This document shows, one piece after another, positions 12,178 to 24,500 of a DNA stretch of 64,000 nucleotides; position 1 is the first letter of the stretch, and every line of letters begins with the position of its first letter. The translations under genes and the position numbers were made by a program. Source of the DNA: Cryptomeria japonica (taxonomy: Eukaryota; Streptophyta; Pinopsida; Cupressales; Cupressaceae); contig NC_081412.1 in NCBI RefSeq assembly GCF_030272615.1, forward strand, positions 691,306,083-691,370,082, in the 5' to 3' direction. The notes under the pieces were generated by a model. It was not told the DNA's origin, made no database searches, and saw nothing but the letters and a program-made list of their open reading frames with translations.

Positions 12178-13776
12178 TGGTGCAGGAGCACCCTTTCAAG
12201 CTCTCCCTCCTTCTTGTTTTGTTGGTTTTATGCTTCTTATGAGGTCATTGTACATAAAATAATGAGCCATGTGCTCATACGTCCTAGTTAGGGTCATAGT
12301 GGAGATCTTAGGGGTCATAAGTCAAGATTGTGATTTTCTTGAAAATGGAGGGTATGTGTGTCTTTGTGATGTTTAGGGGTCCTTTATAACATGGTGGTGT
12401 CCTTAGGTTGGCCCAATGTGGGTTTAGGAGTCATGAAAAGCAACATTGAGAAAGTTGCTCAAAAGTTGCAAAAGTTGCATGACAACTTTTAAAAGTTGTC
12501 AAGCAACTTTTCTACCAGGAGGTCAAAATCCTTAGTTTGGCATGGACAACCCTAATATGGGCACATAGACTAAGGCCAAGGTGGTATAAGTATTTTCCAA
12601 CCCTAAATTAATGGGTTGGATGTCAGAGATTGTACGGCCCAAGCAAGAAGAGCTTGACTGTGACTGTTTGTTGGTTACCAGTCAGATTGAATGAAGTTAC
12701 CGGGCAAGTAAATGGATTTAACTGCATGCAAAACTATGTGAAATGTCTTCTATGGTGTAAATAATTTCATTGTGAGTGATTATTTTAGGTTTTTGTTTAC
12801 TGGTTGAGTGTGTTTGTAAATAGTTTGTAATTTGCAGTCTCACTGTCCAGTTTTGGACTGGTTGTGCAAATGAAGTCATAACTCCATTCCCCATTGTGGA
12901 ATCACCATGAAACCATGGGGAATGGAAGTGAAGACCCTATACTATAGTACCATGCAAGTAGGGGCCTTAAAAATCTAGGAAGGCCAAGCAAAGACCCACT
13001 CCTAGGCGAGACTAGACAGTGCCCGGTTAGGAGAGGTCAAATTGCAGAGGTCTTGGAGAGAAAGGTTGGTCAAAGGAGAGTGCACCCTTTGGAGGAGGTG
13101 TAGAGGAGTGTGTGAAGCATCACTAGTGTGAAGGAGGATCCTTCACCAATCCAAAAAAGGTGACTAAAACATTAAACCTTCACTATGACCCATGCAGACC
13201 CCAAAAACCCTCACAAAAACCCTTGAAAACCTTAAAATCCACCTAGGATAGTGTACAGACACTTGGAGGCCTAAAACCTAGAAAATCCTTGAGTCCTTGC
13301 CAAAATGAATGGTAGTCCATTTTTGGGAGTTAGGGTTTTTTGTGCATCATTTGTGTGAGGGAGCCCTAAAAGTCCGAGTAGGAGGCCTAATTGGTCCTAA
13401 TCCTTGTAGCCCTATTTTGTAGGAAAAACATAAAATGGTGAAATCGGTAAGGGGTTGAAGGCTTGAAACCTCTTGGGGGCACATGAATGGGTGGGAAGAC
13501 CATGAAATAGATCTATTATAACCTTTCTAAGACCTTGGAAGGTGTGGAACAAGCCTAGCCCTTATTAGCCATAGTAAGGGGTTTTGAGTCTCATGAGTAG
13601 GTGAGACCTTAGGAGCAACATAGCAACTCATTGGTGGGTGGATTGGGCAAGGTCAAGGGATTCCTTAAGCAAAGGAAGTCCTAGAGACCCTAGGGCATGA
13701 GGAGAACAACAAGTGATCCAAGGAAAGGATCCAAGAGCATAGACTAGGCTAGTCTATCCCGAGCACCAACCCATCA
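12178..13776 (+). repeat. 3' LTR of G1
   Basis: It matches the 5' LTR along its whole length with scattered single-base changes. It carries the same palindrome at 12481-12500 and ends AACCCATCA, followed by the duplication GCTAT. Confidence 0.92.
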
Positions 13777-14240
13777 GCTATACATGTAAACATCATTTGA
13801 AGGTTGAAGGAGGGTTTTGTGAAGGAAATCAGAGCTACACTGGTACTGAATCCAACATATGAAGATTCTATTTTGTGAAATACATTATTATTGGATTTAA
13901 CCATCCAATTGTAGTTAGTGTGACTCTGATTTTGTGATTGAGAAGTGAGCTCTAGGCAGCTGGCCTTTTTGCATGTGCAAAATCTATATTGTAAACACAT
14001 ACTATCTGCACTAGTATCATTTGATTGTGGGTAAGTCTGCCCACTATGGTTTTTCTCCTTACACGGTTTCCATGTACAAACATTGGTGTTATATGTTGTG
14101 GATGTTGTTGTCTTTCTATTTCATGTATTAAGCTTTACCAGTATTGCAATTAATTGTTAAGACTGTCTACTAGCATAAAGTTTGGTTTACCGGTATTAAG
14201 CATTAAGTTTTGGTTAAGTTATTTTTGGTTGAATTTATTG

Positions 14241-14271
14241 GACAACTGATTCACCCCCCCTCTTAGTTGTC
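14241..14271 (+). other. LTR-end stem-loop (C1 5' LTR)
   Basis: GACAACTGA pairs with TTAGTTGTC around the loop TTCACCCCCCCTC. The one deviation from perfect pairing is a G-U wobble. The 3' LTR copy at 34287-34318 has one mismatch. Confidence 0.8.
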
Positions 14272-14285
14272 TCTGGGACCTAACA

Positions 14286-14337
14286 ATTGGTATCAGAGCC
14301 TAGTTCTATTTTTGTAGAAGTTTAACAACTTGAGGAG
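14286..14337 (+). other. C1 primer-binding site and first leader copy
   Basis: ATTGGTATCAGAGCC (core 14288-14299) matches the 3' end of initiator tRNA-Met. The leader after it, AGAAGTTTAACAACTTGAGG, closely resembles the leaders of D and H. It stops at 14337, where D begins. Confidence 0.85.
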
Positions 14338-14399
14338 TGTTAGGATTCCCACAGATACTGATTCATGCCCCCCTCTCAGTATTTGTGTGAATCCTAACA
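14338..14399 (+). repeat. Foldback remnant of the D 5' LTR
   Basis: The 62 bp start TGTTAGGATTC and end GAATCCTAACA, an 11-bp perfect inverted repeat. Inside, ACAGATACTGA pairs with TCAGTATTTGT (one G-U) around the loop TTCATGCCCCCCTC. Only the right half matches the LTR end expected from the 3' LTR. The left half looks like an inverted copy of the LTR end. The normal U3-R part is missing. Confidence 0.75.
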
Positions 14400-14401
14400 A
14401 T

Positions 14402-14413
14402 TGGTATCAGAGC
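14402..14413 (+). other. Primer-binding site of D
   Basis: TGGTATCAGAGC, complementary to initiator tRNA-Met, lies two bases after the LTR remnant and is followed by a leader that shares AACTTGAGGA with the C1 and H leaders. Confidence 0.85.
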
Positions 14414-14470
14414 TTGGTCCTCTATTTTTAGAAGCCTAACAACTTGAGGAAGATCTTGACACTGGTAGAG

Positions 14471-15631
14471 ATGGAAAATTTGATGAAGCAACTTGAAGGA
14501 GCTCTCTCAGACTATGATGTAGAGAAATTGAAAAACATCAAACTTGAAGATGATCTAAAGGCTACTTAGGATATTATTCAAGCACTTCAAGAGAATCTTA
14601 CTATTTTAAGAAACAAGAGAAGAGAATTATGTGAAAAGATGCAAAATAAGAATGATGAAAAAGAAACTCTTAATGATATGATAAACAAGCTAAAACAAGA
14701 GAACATGACAACAAAGAGTGAGATGCAGGATATGACTATGAGATTTTGTAAAGAAATTGAAGATAGAAAGAAGAATGAAGAAGATTTGACCAGAAGACTA
14801 AGTGATGCTGCAAATGAGAACACAAGACTTAGCTATGAAAATGATTTGTTGAAGACAAATCTGATGCACACTTAGAATGACTCCAATGAATTGATGAGAC
14901 AGAAAGAAGTCTTAGAAAGAGAACTAGATATTGCAAATCAACATAAAGAAAAATTCAAGAAAAGCTCAGAGGAAATTGGTAACTTGTTGAAGAATCAAAA
15001 ACCTAAAGGTGACACTTCTGGAATTGGCTTTGAAGTTGGTGAAAGCTCCGGTACTGCAAACACACAAGATCATAGCAAACCGGTAAGACAACCTAATGCT
15101 TATAAATTTAATGGAAAATGCTTTAACTGTAATAAGTATGGTCGTAGAGAAAATGAATGTAGATCTAGAAACTATCAGAATACCAATGCACCCACCGGTC
15201 AATGTTCAAAATGCAACAAAGTTGGTCATAACTCTGAGAATTGTAGAATGAATGTAAGATGTTATGTTTGTGGAAGATTTGGACATTTATCTAGTCAATG
15301 CAGAACACAAACCGACATAGGTTATGGGAAAGCTATTCAGAAGAATAATGTGACTTGTTATGCATGTAACAAGATTGGGTATATTGCAAAATTTTATAGA
15401 AGTAAAGGATCACTAGCAGACAACAAAAGTTATAGTTTAAAAGGAAAATAAAAAGTTAAAGAGGTTAAGCAAGAATTATCAAAACAATGGATTAGAAAGT
15501 CTGACCTAAATATTGTTTGGAATACTCCTCCACCGGTAGAACCCATCAACACTCCACCGACAGGACAAAGTACTACTCCACCAATAGGATATAGTAATAC
15601 TCCATCGACAGAAAGCTCTTCATCAAATTGA
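14471..15631 (+). pseudogene. D ORF1: coiled-coil, four-zinc-knuckle Gag-like protein
   Basis: One frame from ATG 14471 carries in-frame TAG at 14567 and 14873 and TAA at 15449. It then continues to TGA 15629 with a proline-rich tail (NTPPPVEP, TPPTGQ). Residues about 1-190 are charged and coiled-coil-like. Four CCHC-type knuckles follow at 15121-15390: CFNCNKYGRRENEC (His lost), CSKCNKVGHNSENC, CYVCGRFGHLSSQC and CYACNKIGYIAKFY (last two ligands lost). The homologous H protein has Gln where D has the TAG at 14873 (HSQN against HT*N), so that stop is a C-to-T change. The knuckles suggest nucleic-acid binding like retroviral nucleocapsid. No capsid fold is recognisable by eye. Confidence 0.75.
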
Positions 15632-15936
15632 AATTTTTTTTTTTGAGGGTTTGGAAATCAAAGAGACATATGCTATAATTCCCTCGGTTAATGGTGAGAA
15701 TTTGGAAATTACTTCTATATCGGCAAACAATGTTAAGTGATTACTTAATCGACAAGCATTAAATGTGGTAGTTGGTAGATTGACATTATAAATTTGTGAT
15801 TTTGTTTCCATTTCACTTCATCGAGCATTCAAACATTCAAAGAGCACGAAATCTCTAGAGGTAAGGCATTTTGAACAAAGAGGCAAAGCATTTCAGCGAT
15901 AAATCCATCCAAAGGTAGAAAAATGTATTTATCATC
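15632..15936 (+). other. Spacer between ORF1 and ORF2 of D
   Basis: About 305 bp with an 11-base T run just after the ORF1 end and no supportable ORF. It may be untranslated sequence upstream of ORF2. Confidence 0.5.
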
Positions 15937-18099
15937 ATGGCATCCTCCTCTGCACCTGAATTCATAGCAAACCCTACAGTAGTCGAGGTTATAAAATGCC
16001 CTAGGCCTGTATTTCAGCTAGTTCCTGAGGTAGCTAAGAAAGATGACAATGTGGGTGCTTTTTCCCGAATTCCAAAAGGAGTTGTTTTTGCAGAAGATCC
16101 CAGAATAAACATTCATTGCAACATAGATGAATTAGGAGATGAAGAAATTAAAAGCATGTATAAGATAGTTATATGTGATAATTCCAGAAATGTAAAACCT
16201 GAACATAAAGTTGTTGAAACCCTAGGATTCACTGAAATCCTCTGCATTCCTGAATTTACCAAGGAAGTGATTAGGATAGTTTTAAGAAGGGTACATGGTT
16301 CATTCTTTTGGCTTGATTCAGTTCACAAAATTACAAAAGAAGCTATGAAAGCAGTAACAGGGTTACCTTCCGCCAGTAATAGACCATACAAGACTAAGAA
16401 GGTCTCTAATGACCTAGTAATGAACTTAACTGGTGCAACATCAGATAGAAGGTCCCTAAGTGTTAATGGTGTGACCGATATAAATGTGAGATTTGTTAGC
16501 ATGATTTTAGGATACAAAGAAACTCATGCAAATAGACTTAACTCAGTTTCCAGTTTATGCATTAAGATTGCTCATGATATGGTAAAAGAAAATGTGAAAA
16601 TTGATGTATGTCAATGGTTAAAAGATGAGTTGATTGATAACTTAGGCAAAATCAAGAAGGATAAGAAAGGAACTTTCAGATTTGGTAATTTACTTGTATG
16701 CTTAATGCTACATATAACCAAATAGGTTCCTGGTATAGGTATTAAGAATCTTGGATTTGACATACCGGTAGGAAAACAATTATCAGACTTATTCAACAAC
16801 ATGGGTGAAAACAAAAAAAAGAATATTCATGACTATTTTCAAGCACTAAAGGTTAGGATGAACAAAAGAATCAGACTATCATAGGAAATTGTCAACAAAT
16901 ACAAGAATGATATATGTTTTGTAATTAAAAAGGATGAGATCTAGATGGAAGTAGTCATCCCAAGAACAATTTGGGTAACAGAGATGGGTTATGAGACCGA
17001 TGATCATATCATTGAAACTTATGCTAAAGCACTTCTGGAAGCACCGAATGAACCTAAGGAAGAAGTATTTGGTAGTGGTGAGATCATTCAAAGTAAAATT
17101 CAATCTAAGAAGAGAGTGAAAAAAGGTTGAAGTAGTTGTGAGAAGAGGTTCTAGACAGGCTAAGGCTATTAAAGAAGATGTATTGAAACAAACCGGTATC
17201 ACTGAGGATGAGTTAGGAACTCTACAACCTGAAACTCACCTTTCACCGGTAGCTACTTCTTCAGAGAATGAAATTCCTGCAACCTTCAAAAGAGTTGTAA
17301 GGAGAAGGGATCCTTCACTGGCATCCACACCCTCACCTAGAAGGACTAGACAAAAACAACAGGCAGTGAGGTCTCTAGTTAGAAAGACAACACCAAATAA
17401 AAAGTTGACACCAAAGAAGAAGAAGACTAAACAAAACATGGCCCCTCTTGACAAATTGCTAAATGAAATCATAGAGGAAGGGAAACTCAAGAACATAGGA
17501 AAGGTCTATGATGCACTGTCAGCAGATGAAAAAGAACAAGTTGAAAATAGTGTTATTTTACACCGGGATATCGATAAGAAGTTTCTGATGGAATTTGTAG
17601 ATGAACTACCAGATGAACTATTCAAAAGACTAGAAGAAAGAAGACAAGTTGTTGTAGAGCTTGATAAGAAAATCAAAATTGAAAAATTACTTGCTGTTTA
17701 CCCAGTAAACTCACCTAAGGAGATAGATGATCTGATTGCAAAGGCCAACCGGTCAGTATTCTCTACTGCACACCGGCATATTGCATTAATGGTTGGAAGA
17801 GTAAAAGAGGTAACAGAAGAAATAGAAAATGGATGGGATATATTCCTTGTGAAGAAGGAAAAGTAGGAAGAGTACAGGAACCCCAAGCCTATAAAAGCCT
17901 ACCAGAAGGAGAAAGACAAGGGTAAAGGAAAGGTTGGTTGACCTCCTAGTATCAAAGTAAAAGATAACTTATCCCCACCGCCTTTGATCACTACACTGGT
18001 AACAACAACAGAAGACCAACCGACAAATGATAATATGGATGTATCACAAAAGGATACTAATCCTAATCCTGAGGTACTATACACAGTGAATGTTGATAC
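15937..18099 (+). pseudogene. D ORF2, N-terminal and middle part (broken)
   Basis: It starts at ATG 15937 (MASSSAPEFIANP), as in H (MASGSSAPNFIANP). A globular N-terminal half contains VHKITKEAMKAVTGLP, LVMNLTGATSDRRSL and GTFRFGNLLVCLMLHI. Next come PRTIWVTEMGYETDD (16960-17000) and a basic linker rich in Lys/Arg/Pro (RRRDPSLASTPSPRR, TPKKKKTKQN) that could be a nuclear-localisation region. A conserved block, HIALMVGRVKEVTEE, follows near 17780. Stops lie at 16723, 16882, 16942, 17863 and 17938; a frameshift occurs near an A-run at 17119. X interrupts it at 18100. The style resembles plant transposon-associated proteins of unknown function, but I see no enzyme motif. Confidence 0.75.
18095..18099. 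repeat. Target-site duplication of X, left copy
   Basis: GATAC, repeated at 26515-26519. Removing X and one copy rejoins D ORF2 so that it matches E (TVNVDTQKINIV against TVNVDAQIINIV). Confidence 0.92.
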
Positions 18100-19744
18100 T
18101 GTGGAGGGGAAAAAAGCGAGAGTAGGCTAACATGTCCTAATCCTACCTTTTGACACACATTGTGGAATACGAAAGAGCCTAGAGGTATCACACAATTGGC
18201 TACTTCTTTTTGTGGAAGAGAGAGCCACGGGCTACCTATTAGGATTTCTATTCCTTTGTTGCAATTGAAAGATAAAATGATGTAAGTTCAATCACTGACC
18301 CCAAAGTGCAAGTATGAACTAATAACAAGATTGCAGAATTGAACTTAAACAATGGAAAGCTGTAAACACAAGGACAAGACAAGAATGTAAATGCATACCC
18401 GATGATAATATCTGAGTGAAAATGGTCAGGATGGGGGCGCGGGTGCCACTATCCTGATTCTGCTCCTGAAACTACTTCGAAAACTGCTATTTTGCAACCT
18501 GAAACGCTGTCAAAAATGCTGAAACTTGTTGTCTGACAGAAGGACCAGGGCGCCTAGCGCCCCTATCCTAGGGACCAAGGCACCCAGCGCCCCTGTCCTG
18601 GCAGGACCAAGGTGCCCCACACCCCTATCCTAGTCTTCTGGGTTGGAATTTGGTGTGAAGTTCTGTCTCAGTCTGCTTCCGTCGGATCTGCAACTTGCGG
18701 CGGCGTCCGAATCCTGAAACCTGCACTTATATCTGAAAAGGTTTGGTGGGCAGCTATATAGGGTTTTGCCTTAGTCAAACCCCCACTTTGGTGATTTCCA
18801 CCTCCACGAATAGCCAAGTTGTATTGTAAAAGTAATGTGTGTGCAAGATCCTAAAATGCAAATAAGCAAACTAGAGCAACCTAGAAAGTAAACCCTAATT
18901 GCTTGTAAATGATAATGTAAATGCCCCAAATCAAGATGTAGAGTGATCTAAAGCATGAATACAAATGATATGATGAAGGTTATGCAAAGACATGAAAACA
19001 ACACGAAATCATACCCAATCCCAAGGGAGGGGTACAAGCCAATCTTCAGTCGGTGATCCCTTATTGCTCTTCAATGTCTTCAAAGCCCTAAATGGATGAA
19101 TGAAATTGATGAATGCTTGATGGATGGATGTTGGATGTTGTTGAAGTCTTCAAAGATCTGCTCTTTCGTTGCATAGAAAGTCCCTGAAACCAAAATTCCG
19201 GATCCTTTCAAATGAAGAAAGAGAGCTCTTATATATGAAACCCTAAGTCTTAATTTCAACTTTAGGCCGACTTAGAGATTGAATCTCCCACCAATTTCTT
19301 GGGGTTAAGCTTTATTTTATGATTGGATCATGCTCCTAAAATTTTGGGAAAAATGTCCGGGACCATGTGCACGCTGGGCGCCATGGTCCCGACAACTTTT
19401 CACCAAATTTTCAGGGCCGTCGGATATGATGATTTTAGACAGAATCCTGAAGTTACAGGTGATTTCGAGATGTTTTGACCCCTGAAATCAAGCCCCCAAG
19501 TTCAAAACAGGACCTAATTAGGGTTTTTGATTAAATGATGTATTGGAAGAATAAAATGAAAGGGGCACACTTTAATGAAAAGGGCCCGACTTTATGATGT
19601 GGAAGAACCTTAGACCTAATTAATTTGATTAATTAAGTGCTAAAGGGGAAATGCAATGCAAAATGCAAAATGCGCCAAGGTGGGTGCTAAACTAGGTGTG
19701 AAATTGTACCACCCTAGCAAGTGCGTACAATTTACGATGCTACA
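18100..19744 (-). repeat. 3' LTR of X
   Basis: On the minus strand it starts TGTAGCATCG and ends CCCCTCCACA. A TATA-like stretch (minus CATATATAAGAG) lies near 19226-19237. GC-rich tandem units of about 30 bp (core AGCGCCCCTATCCTAGGGAC) occupy 18541-18632. It matches 24852-26514 closely; the right copy has a short extra segment near 25594-25612. Confidence 0.9.
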
Positions 19745-21581
19745 TTTAGCCCCCACTTTAGCGGTCATATGAACACTATGTGCATATGCAAGCTAAAGTA
19801 CAGAAAAGTAAACATTATTTGAAAAAGGATATATCCATAAGTCTGTCGAACTAAGCCCCCAGCGGTATCTGTAGTACACAGTTAGGAACCACACCCTACA
19901 AAACACACATTAGATCACAAAATCACCTAATGCTTACTAAGGAAGGTGATGAAAATTCGAGGGTAGCTATATGCCCCCCCCTGTTTCGGCTTGCTAATTT
20001 TAGTGAGTTGAAACAGGGTATCATGTTTACCACTTCGAATTGTTAAAGAATATTAATGACAAATGCTCACAAGAAGATTTGATATGAGATAAAAAACTAA
20101 TGGAGAATCATTTGGTAAGAAAGAGGACTAAATCTCAATTCCAACACAACAAAGAGTGTGAAGATTTAAGAGTTCTCTAACACAAGATGAAGGATGTAAA
20201 TGGAAACAAAATTCAAAGAGAAGAAAAGAAAGGAAAAAAGCATGAATACATACATTGGTGATCCATGAGAAGAATAGTGAGAGAGAAAACATGGACTTCT
20301 CGCTCCTAGATCTTGTCTAGGTGATCCATGGAAAAAGGGACATGGAAAACTAGCCCCTAGAGTCTGTCTAGGTGATCCATGTAAGGGAGGAGAGTGAGAA
20401 AGTCTAGCCTTATGCCGCTAGTTCCACTCAACCTCGTGCATGTGTGTGTAAGGGAGGTTAGAAGCACCTCATAGGAGTCTATGCCCGAGTATGCTACAAC
20501 CTGTATATGTATAGTACAAAAGCATGACATCTCGCTCTAAGAGTCTGTGCTCTGGTTCCGAGAATAATCACCTTGCATAAAAGAAAAATGGAGACATCTC
20601 GCTCTAAGAGTCTGTGCTCTAGTTCCAAGAATGACCCACTGCTCAAAAAGTGAAATGTTTATGTCATAAGTAAAGTAGAACAAGGATACCTACCTTCATC
20701 ACAAAAGAAGATACCCCAAAAATGCAACAATGTCATAGATCCAAGCAAGAGAGGTTTTTACTCTTTAAGCAAGGATAAGATAGTTAAAAAGGGAAATCTT
20801 GTAGTATGTGTAAAGGAGAGCCTTAGAGGAGAAGAGATCTTTGTACAAAAGACACCTATCCCTGAGAGGAATTGTCTTAGACAAATATAATATTTTTTAG
20901 AATAAGACAAAGAAGAGAATAAGAATGCAATACTTCCTTCTTTTGCAAGGTGAAAATGATTCTTAATGAAGGATGACGTTCTTTTTAACCCAATTGGGAG
21001 AGTGAATTCGTTATGGATGTATTTTACCAAGTGCAAAAGAGGTTGTATTCAAGCACTTACACCTCTTGTAAGAGAGAATCCTTGAACAAACAACAACAAA
21101 TGCGTACAAGGAATAACATCAAGTAATAAAGTTCACACCATCCACGAAATAGGAAAAAGTGGATCCTTAGAAAAAAAATAAGGAAAGATCATTGCCTCCC
21201 AAGGATAAGGTCAATGAGAAGGACTTACACAATCTTCCAGGGAGAGATTTAGGCATAAACAAAATGTACTACATACTCACATGGGTTCATGCAAGCAAGA
21301 CATTAGTGTATGTAAAATGCTCCTCACAAGAAGTGGGTAGGATAAGAAAGAGAATACACATCTTCTCCCATATCTAGGAAAAGAGAATTCTAAAGCAAAG
21401 ACGATCAATATTTACACACTATTACCCCATAGGAACAAGAGATAACATAGAAAAATTAGGCTATTATGTTGCTTCAAAAATATGATTGCACTTGAAATTG
21501 TACCATCATGAATGACAATGAGCCCCCAGTAAATGAGCTACCAATGTCACATAATGATGAGCAACATAATAGCCATTAATG
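19745..21581 (-). other. 3' untranslated region of X
   Basis: There is no supportable ORF. On the minus strand it ends in the polypurine tract AAGTGGGGGCTAAA (19745-19758), and a second purine tract (AACAGGGGGGGGCAT) lies near 19970-19985. It holds two direct repeats: CTAG(A/T)(G/T)CTTGTCTAGGTGATCCATG-like units near 20306-20381, and units containing CTCGCTCTAAGAGTCTGTGC at 20531-20550 and 20599-20618. Confidence 0.6.
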
Positions 21582-24500
21582 TTATTTAAAGACATGATAG
21601 ACTAAATGAGGTATTTGAATATGACATGCTAAATGCTCAACTATAAGTGAGATCAAAAACATGTATAAAGTGATAAAAATTGAAGAAGAAAAGTCACAAG
21701 AAATCTTAGAAGAGGGATGAGTGTAATTTATTAGAGCCTTATCCCTAGAGGAAAGGACTTTATGATGAATAGGAGATAAAGATTCATAATTGGATTTAGA
21801 AATTTGAGGGGAGTCATAAAGAGATTTGTTCATCGCCAAGATTTCCTTATGAGGGGAATGAGAGTTGATAGAAGTAGAAGATGATTTAGTTGAAGTGAGA
21901 TCATCATCACTACTAAATATAGCATTCACACTGAGAGATGGTCTTTTAGATGCTTTGGTGGGCTTAGAAAGATTATATCCAAGTCCAAATGAATATTCAT
22001 GCATGTTATGTTCTAAAGGAACTTTAATTCCTTGTTCATTTGCACCACAACCATTTCCACTATAGCCACTCTTAGCCAAAATATGAAAACCAGGACCATA
22101 ACGATTAGCCATTTCAAAAAGAAAAGGTGGATTTTAATAAGACAAAGAATCAAATTCTTCAGAATTAGAGGTGTGAGGAGAAGAAGTTTGAGAAGCGGCC
22201 ACAAAATTATTGCTCATAGGTTCAGGTAAGACTGATTGATTTCTAGTTTCTTCCTTCTTTTTAACTTTAAGCTCTCTAGGAGGAACCCTATACTCACCTA
22301 CAAAGGTGGGATTGAAATCAAGAGATCCCCAATCATCTTCTACGAGAACCTTCTCAGGATCAAAAGCCTTTTCATGTGTAGATTCAAGTTGAGAAGAATC
22401 TTCTTCAGGAACTTCAGACTCATCCAAAGAATTTTGATTATAAGAGGGTGATGATTCATCCATAGGTATCTTGTTTAATGAGTCATCACTAGAAGAGGAA
22501 GGCTTAGAAGAACTCCCTTTGGAAGTAGATGTTTGCAAACAAGCTTGAAAATTAGTATCACCTATCAAGGTATATGTCTTATTATTATAAATAAATTTAA
22601 CTTGTCTATGCAATGTAGAGGGGACAACTTGCATACTGTGAATCCAAGGTCTCCCTAATAACAAGTTGTATGTTAGATTTCCCGACATAACATGGATAGG
22701 AGTAGGCAAAGTAACAGGTCCCACTGTGATGGGTAAGGTGATAATTCCTAAAGAAGACTTAGCCACATTATCAAAGCCTTGAATGGGACGAGAGTCAGGC
22801 TCAATAAGGGATGTATCCACATTCATCTTATGCAATAGATTAATGCTACACACATTAAGGCCAGAACCATTATCTACCAGTGTTCGTCTTATAGCAGTGT
22901 CATTTATGATAACCACAATCATCAAGGGATCATATTGATGTTGAATTTCACTAGTAGGCAACTCATCTTGAGTAAACACAATTTGAGCTTTAGGATTCAT
23001 CACTGAGTTAACCAAAGACACTATATTACTAGATGTATTAGGTGGAGGAACATTCAAATCTTTCAAGGCATCTTGTAACATTCCATGATGAGCGGAAGAA
23101 GTTTGGATCAAATCCCAAAGGGATATCTTAGCAGGGGTAGCTTTAAGTTGTTCTATGAGATCATATTCCTTACCGAGAACTTGTGAAATACATGGAGCTT
23201 GCGGAAGAATTGGTTGAGGATTAGGAAGAGACACTGGAGTAACAGGAGGAAGATTAGGCTGCCTATTATTTCTAGTATTATAAGTATGGGCAACCGCATG
23301 ATAACTCTCACTAGTCAGTTGCTTAACATACTCATAAGGGCTCTTAGTAGAATAACCTCCTTGCACAGTAATAATAGGTTTCTTAGGAGTGCAAAAAGAA
23401 TCATTAGCATAACCACCTTGAACCACTAAGATAGGCTTATTTAAAGGTTGAGAATTTTGAGAAGGACAAGCACCTTGGACAGTGAAGAGAGGATTGTTAG
23501 GTGTTTCATTCACACGTATCAAATTGATTGAGGATGGTTTAGAGGAATGAACAAAAGTGTTGGAAGAATTATTGATAGTCTTCTCTTGCACTAAAATCTT
23601 ATCATGGATTAAATCAATTTTAGGAGAGAGACAAGGGGTAGGCATTGATGTTCCAGTAGGAAGGGTAATACTAGGAAAGGTCATATCATCCTCTATCATC
23701 AAAGGATCTACATGGGGAATAAACTCTCTAGGAGAAGGATCAACATTACTCTCTAAAGTCTCACTTTTGAGAGGGAGATCAGAGATGTTAACGATCTTGC
23801 TTTGAACTAGGGTTTCCTTATGAGTAGAACCAAGTTGAGGAGAGGGAGACGCTTTATTTTTAGAGGGAGAATAATTGAGATTCAAGGAAGGTGGGAAACT
23901 ATCAAGGAAGTTTTCAATCTTCATTTCATCCCCTTTGGCTAGGGGTAGAGAATAATCTATACCTTCTTCTAATGGTTCATCCCAAATAGTGAGGTTGTTG
24001 AAAGGAATGTTTGAAGTATTGTCAATTTCGGGAGAGGAGATAACATTGTTTATTAATTCCTCATCCTTAGGAGGGAGAGCATCAATAGATGTGTTAAACT
24101 CATCCTCTTTCCTCAAAATATGTTCAATATGATCTTTAGGGGAGAGAGAATTAAGGAAATTGCTTTTTATTTCATCTTCTTTCTCTAAGGGATGCTTATG
24201 GGTAAGACAAACTTTAGGAGAATGGTAAGAATTTATCATTAATTCATCATCTCTAGTGGGAATTTTGTTGGAAAAGGAAATGCCATCACTAGGAAATGTA
24301 GGGATAATGTCATCTTCTTGCACAAAAGGATCCTTATGAAGGGAGCGTTTTTTAGGAGCCACAAGGTCATCAAGGGCATCATACAACAAAGCATGATCAT
24401 ATCTATTAAAAGGTTTATCTTTTGATTTGAAAGGAGATATCTCTTCATAGAGGGGATCATTGAAAACAACCATGTTACTAGATTTAGTGGAAGAGTTGAT

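Larger units (their letters stand above)
5889..13776 (+). mobile_element. Ty3-gypsy chromovirus G1
   Basis: This is a complete but dead 7.9-kb element with near-identical LTRs (5889-7486 and 12178-13776), target duplications GCTAT, primer-binding site TGGTATCAGAGC at 7490-7501 and a polypurine tract at 12166-12177. The order gag, protease, RT, RNase H, integrase and a C-terminal chromodomain-like tail identifies a chromovirus. It is inserted in the 5' LTR of C1. Confidence 0.92.
5374..14285 (+). repeat. 5' LTR of C1, interrupted by G1
   Basis: The two parts, 5374-5888 and 13782-14285, together match the 3' LTR 33284-34332. The start reads TATTGG where the 3' copy has TGCTGG, so both TG starts have drifted. 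It has a TATA-like stretch near 5802-5809, a GGCCTTTTTGCATGTG stretch near 13960, and the hairpin at 14241-14271. It ends GACCTAACA before the primer-binding site. Confidence 0.85.

Noticed and set aside
22236-23805. Plus-strand ORFs opposite the X polyprotein
   Set aside because: They are antisense shadows of the protease-bearing frame and have no recognisable domain.
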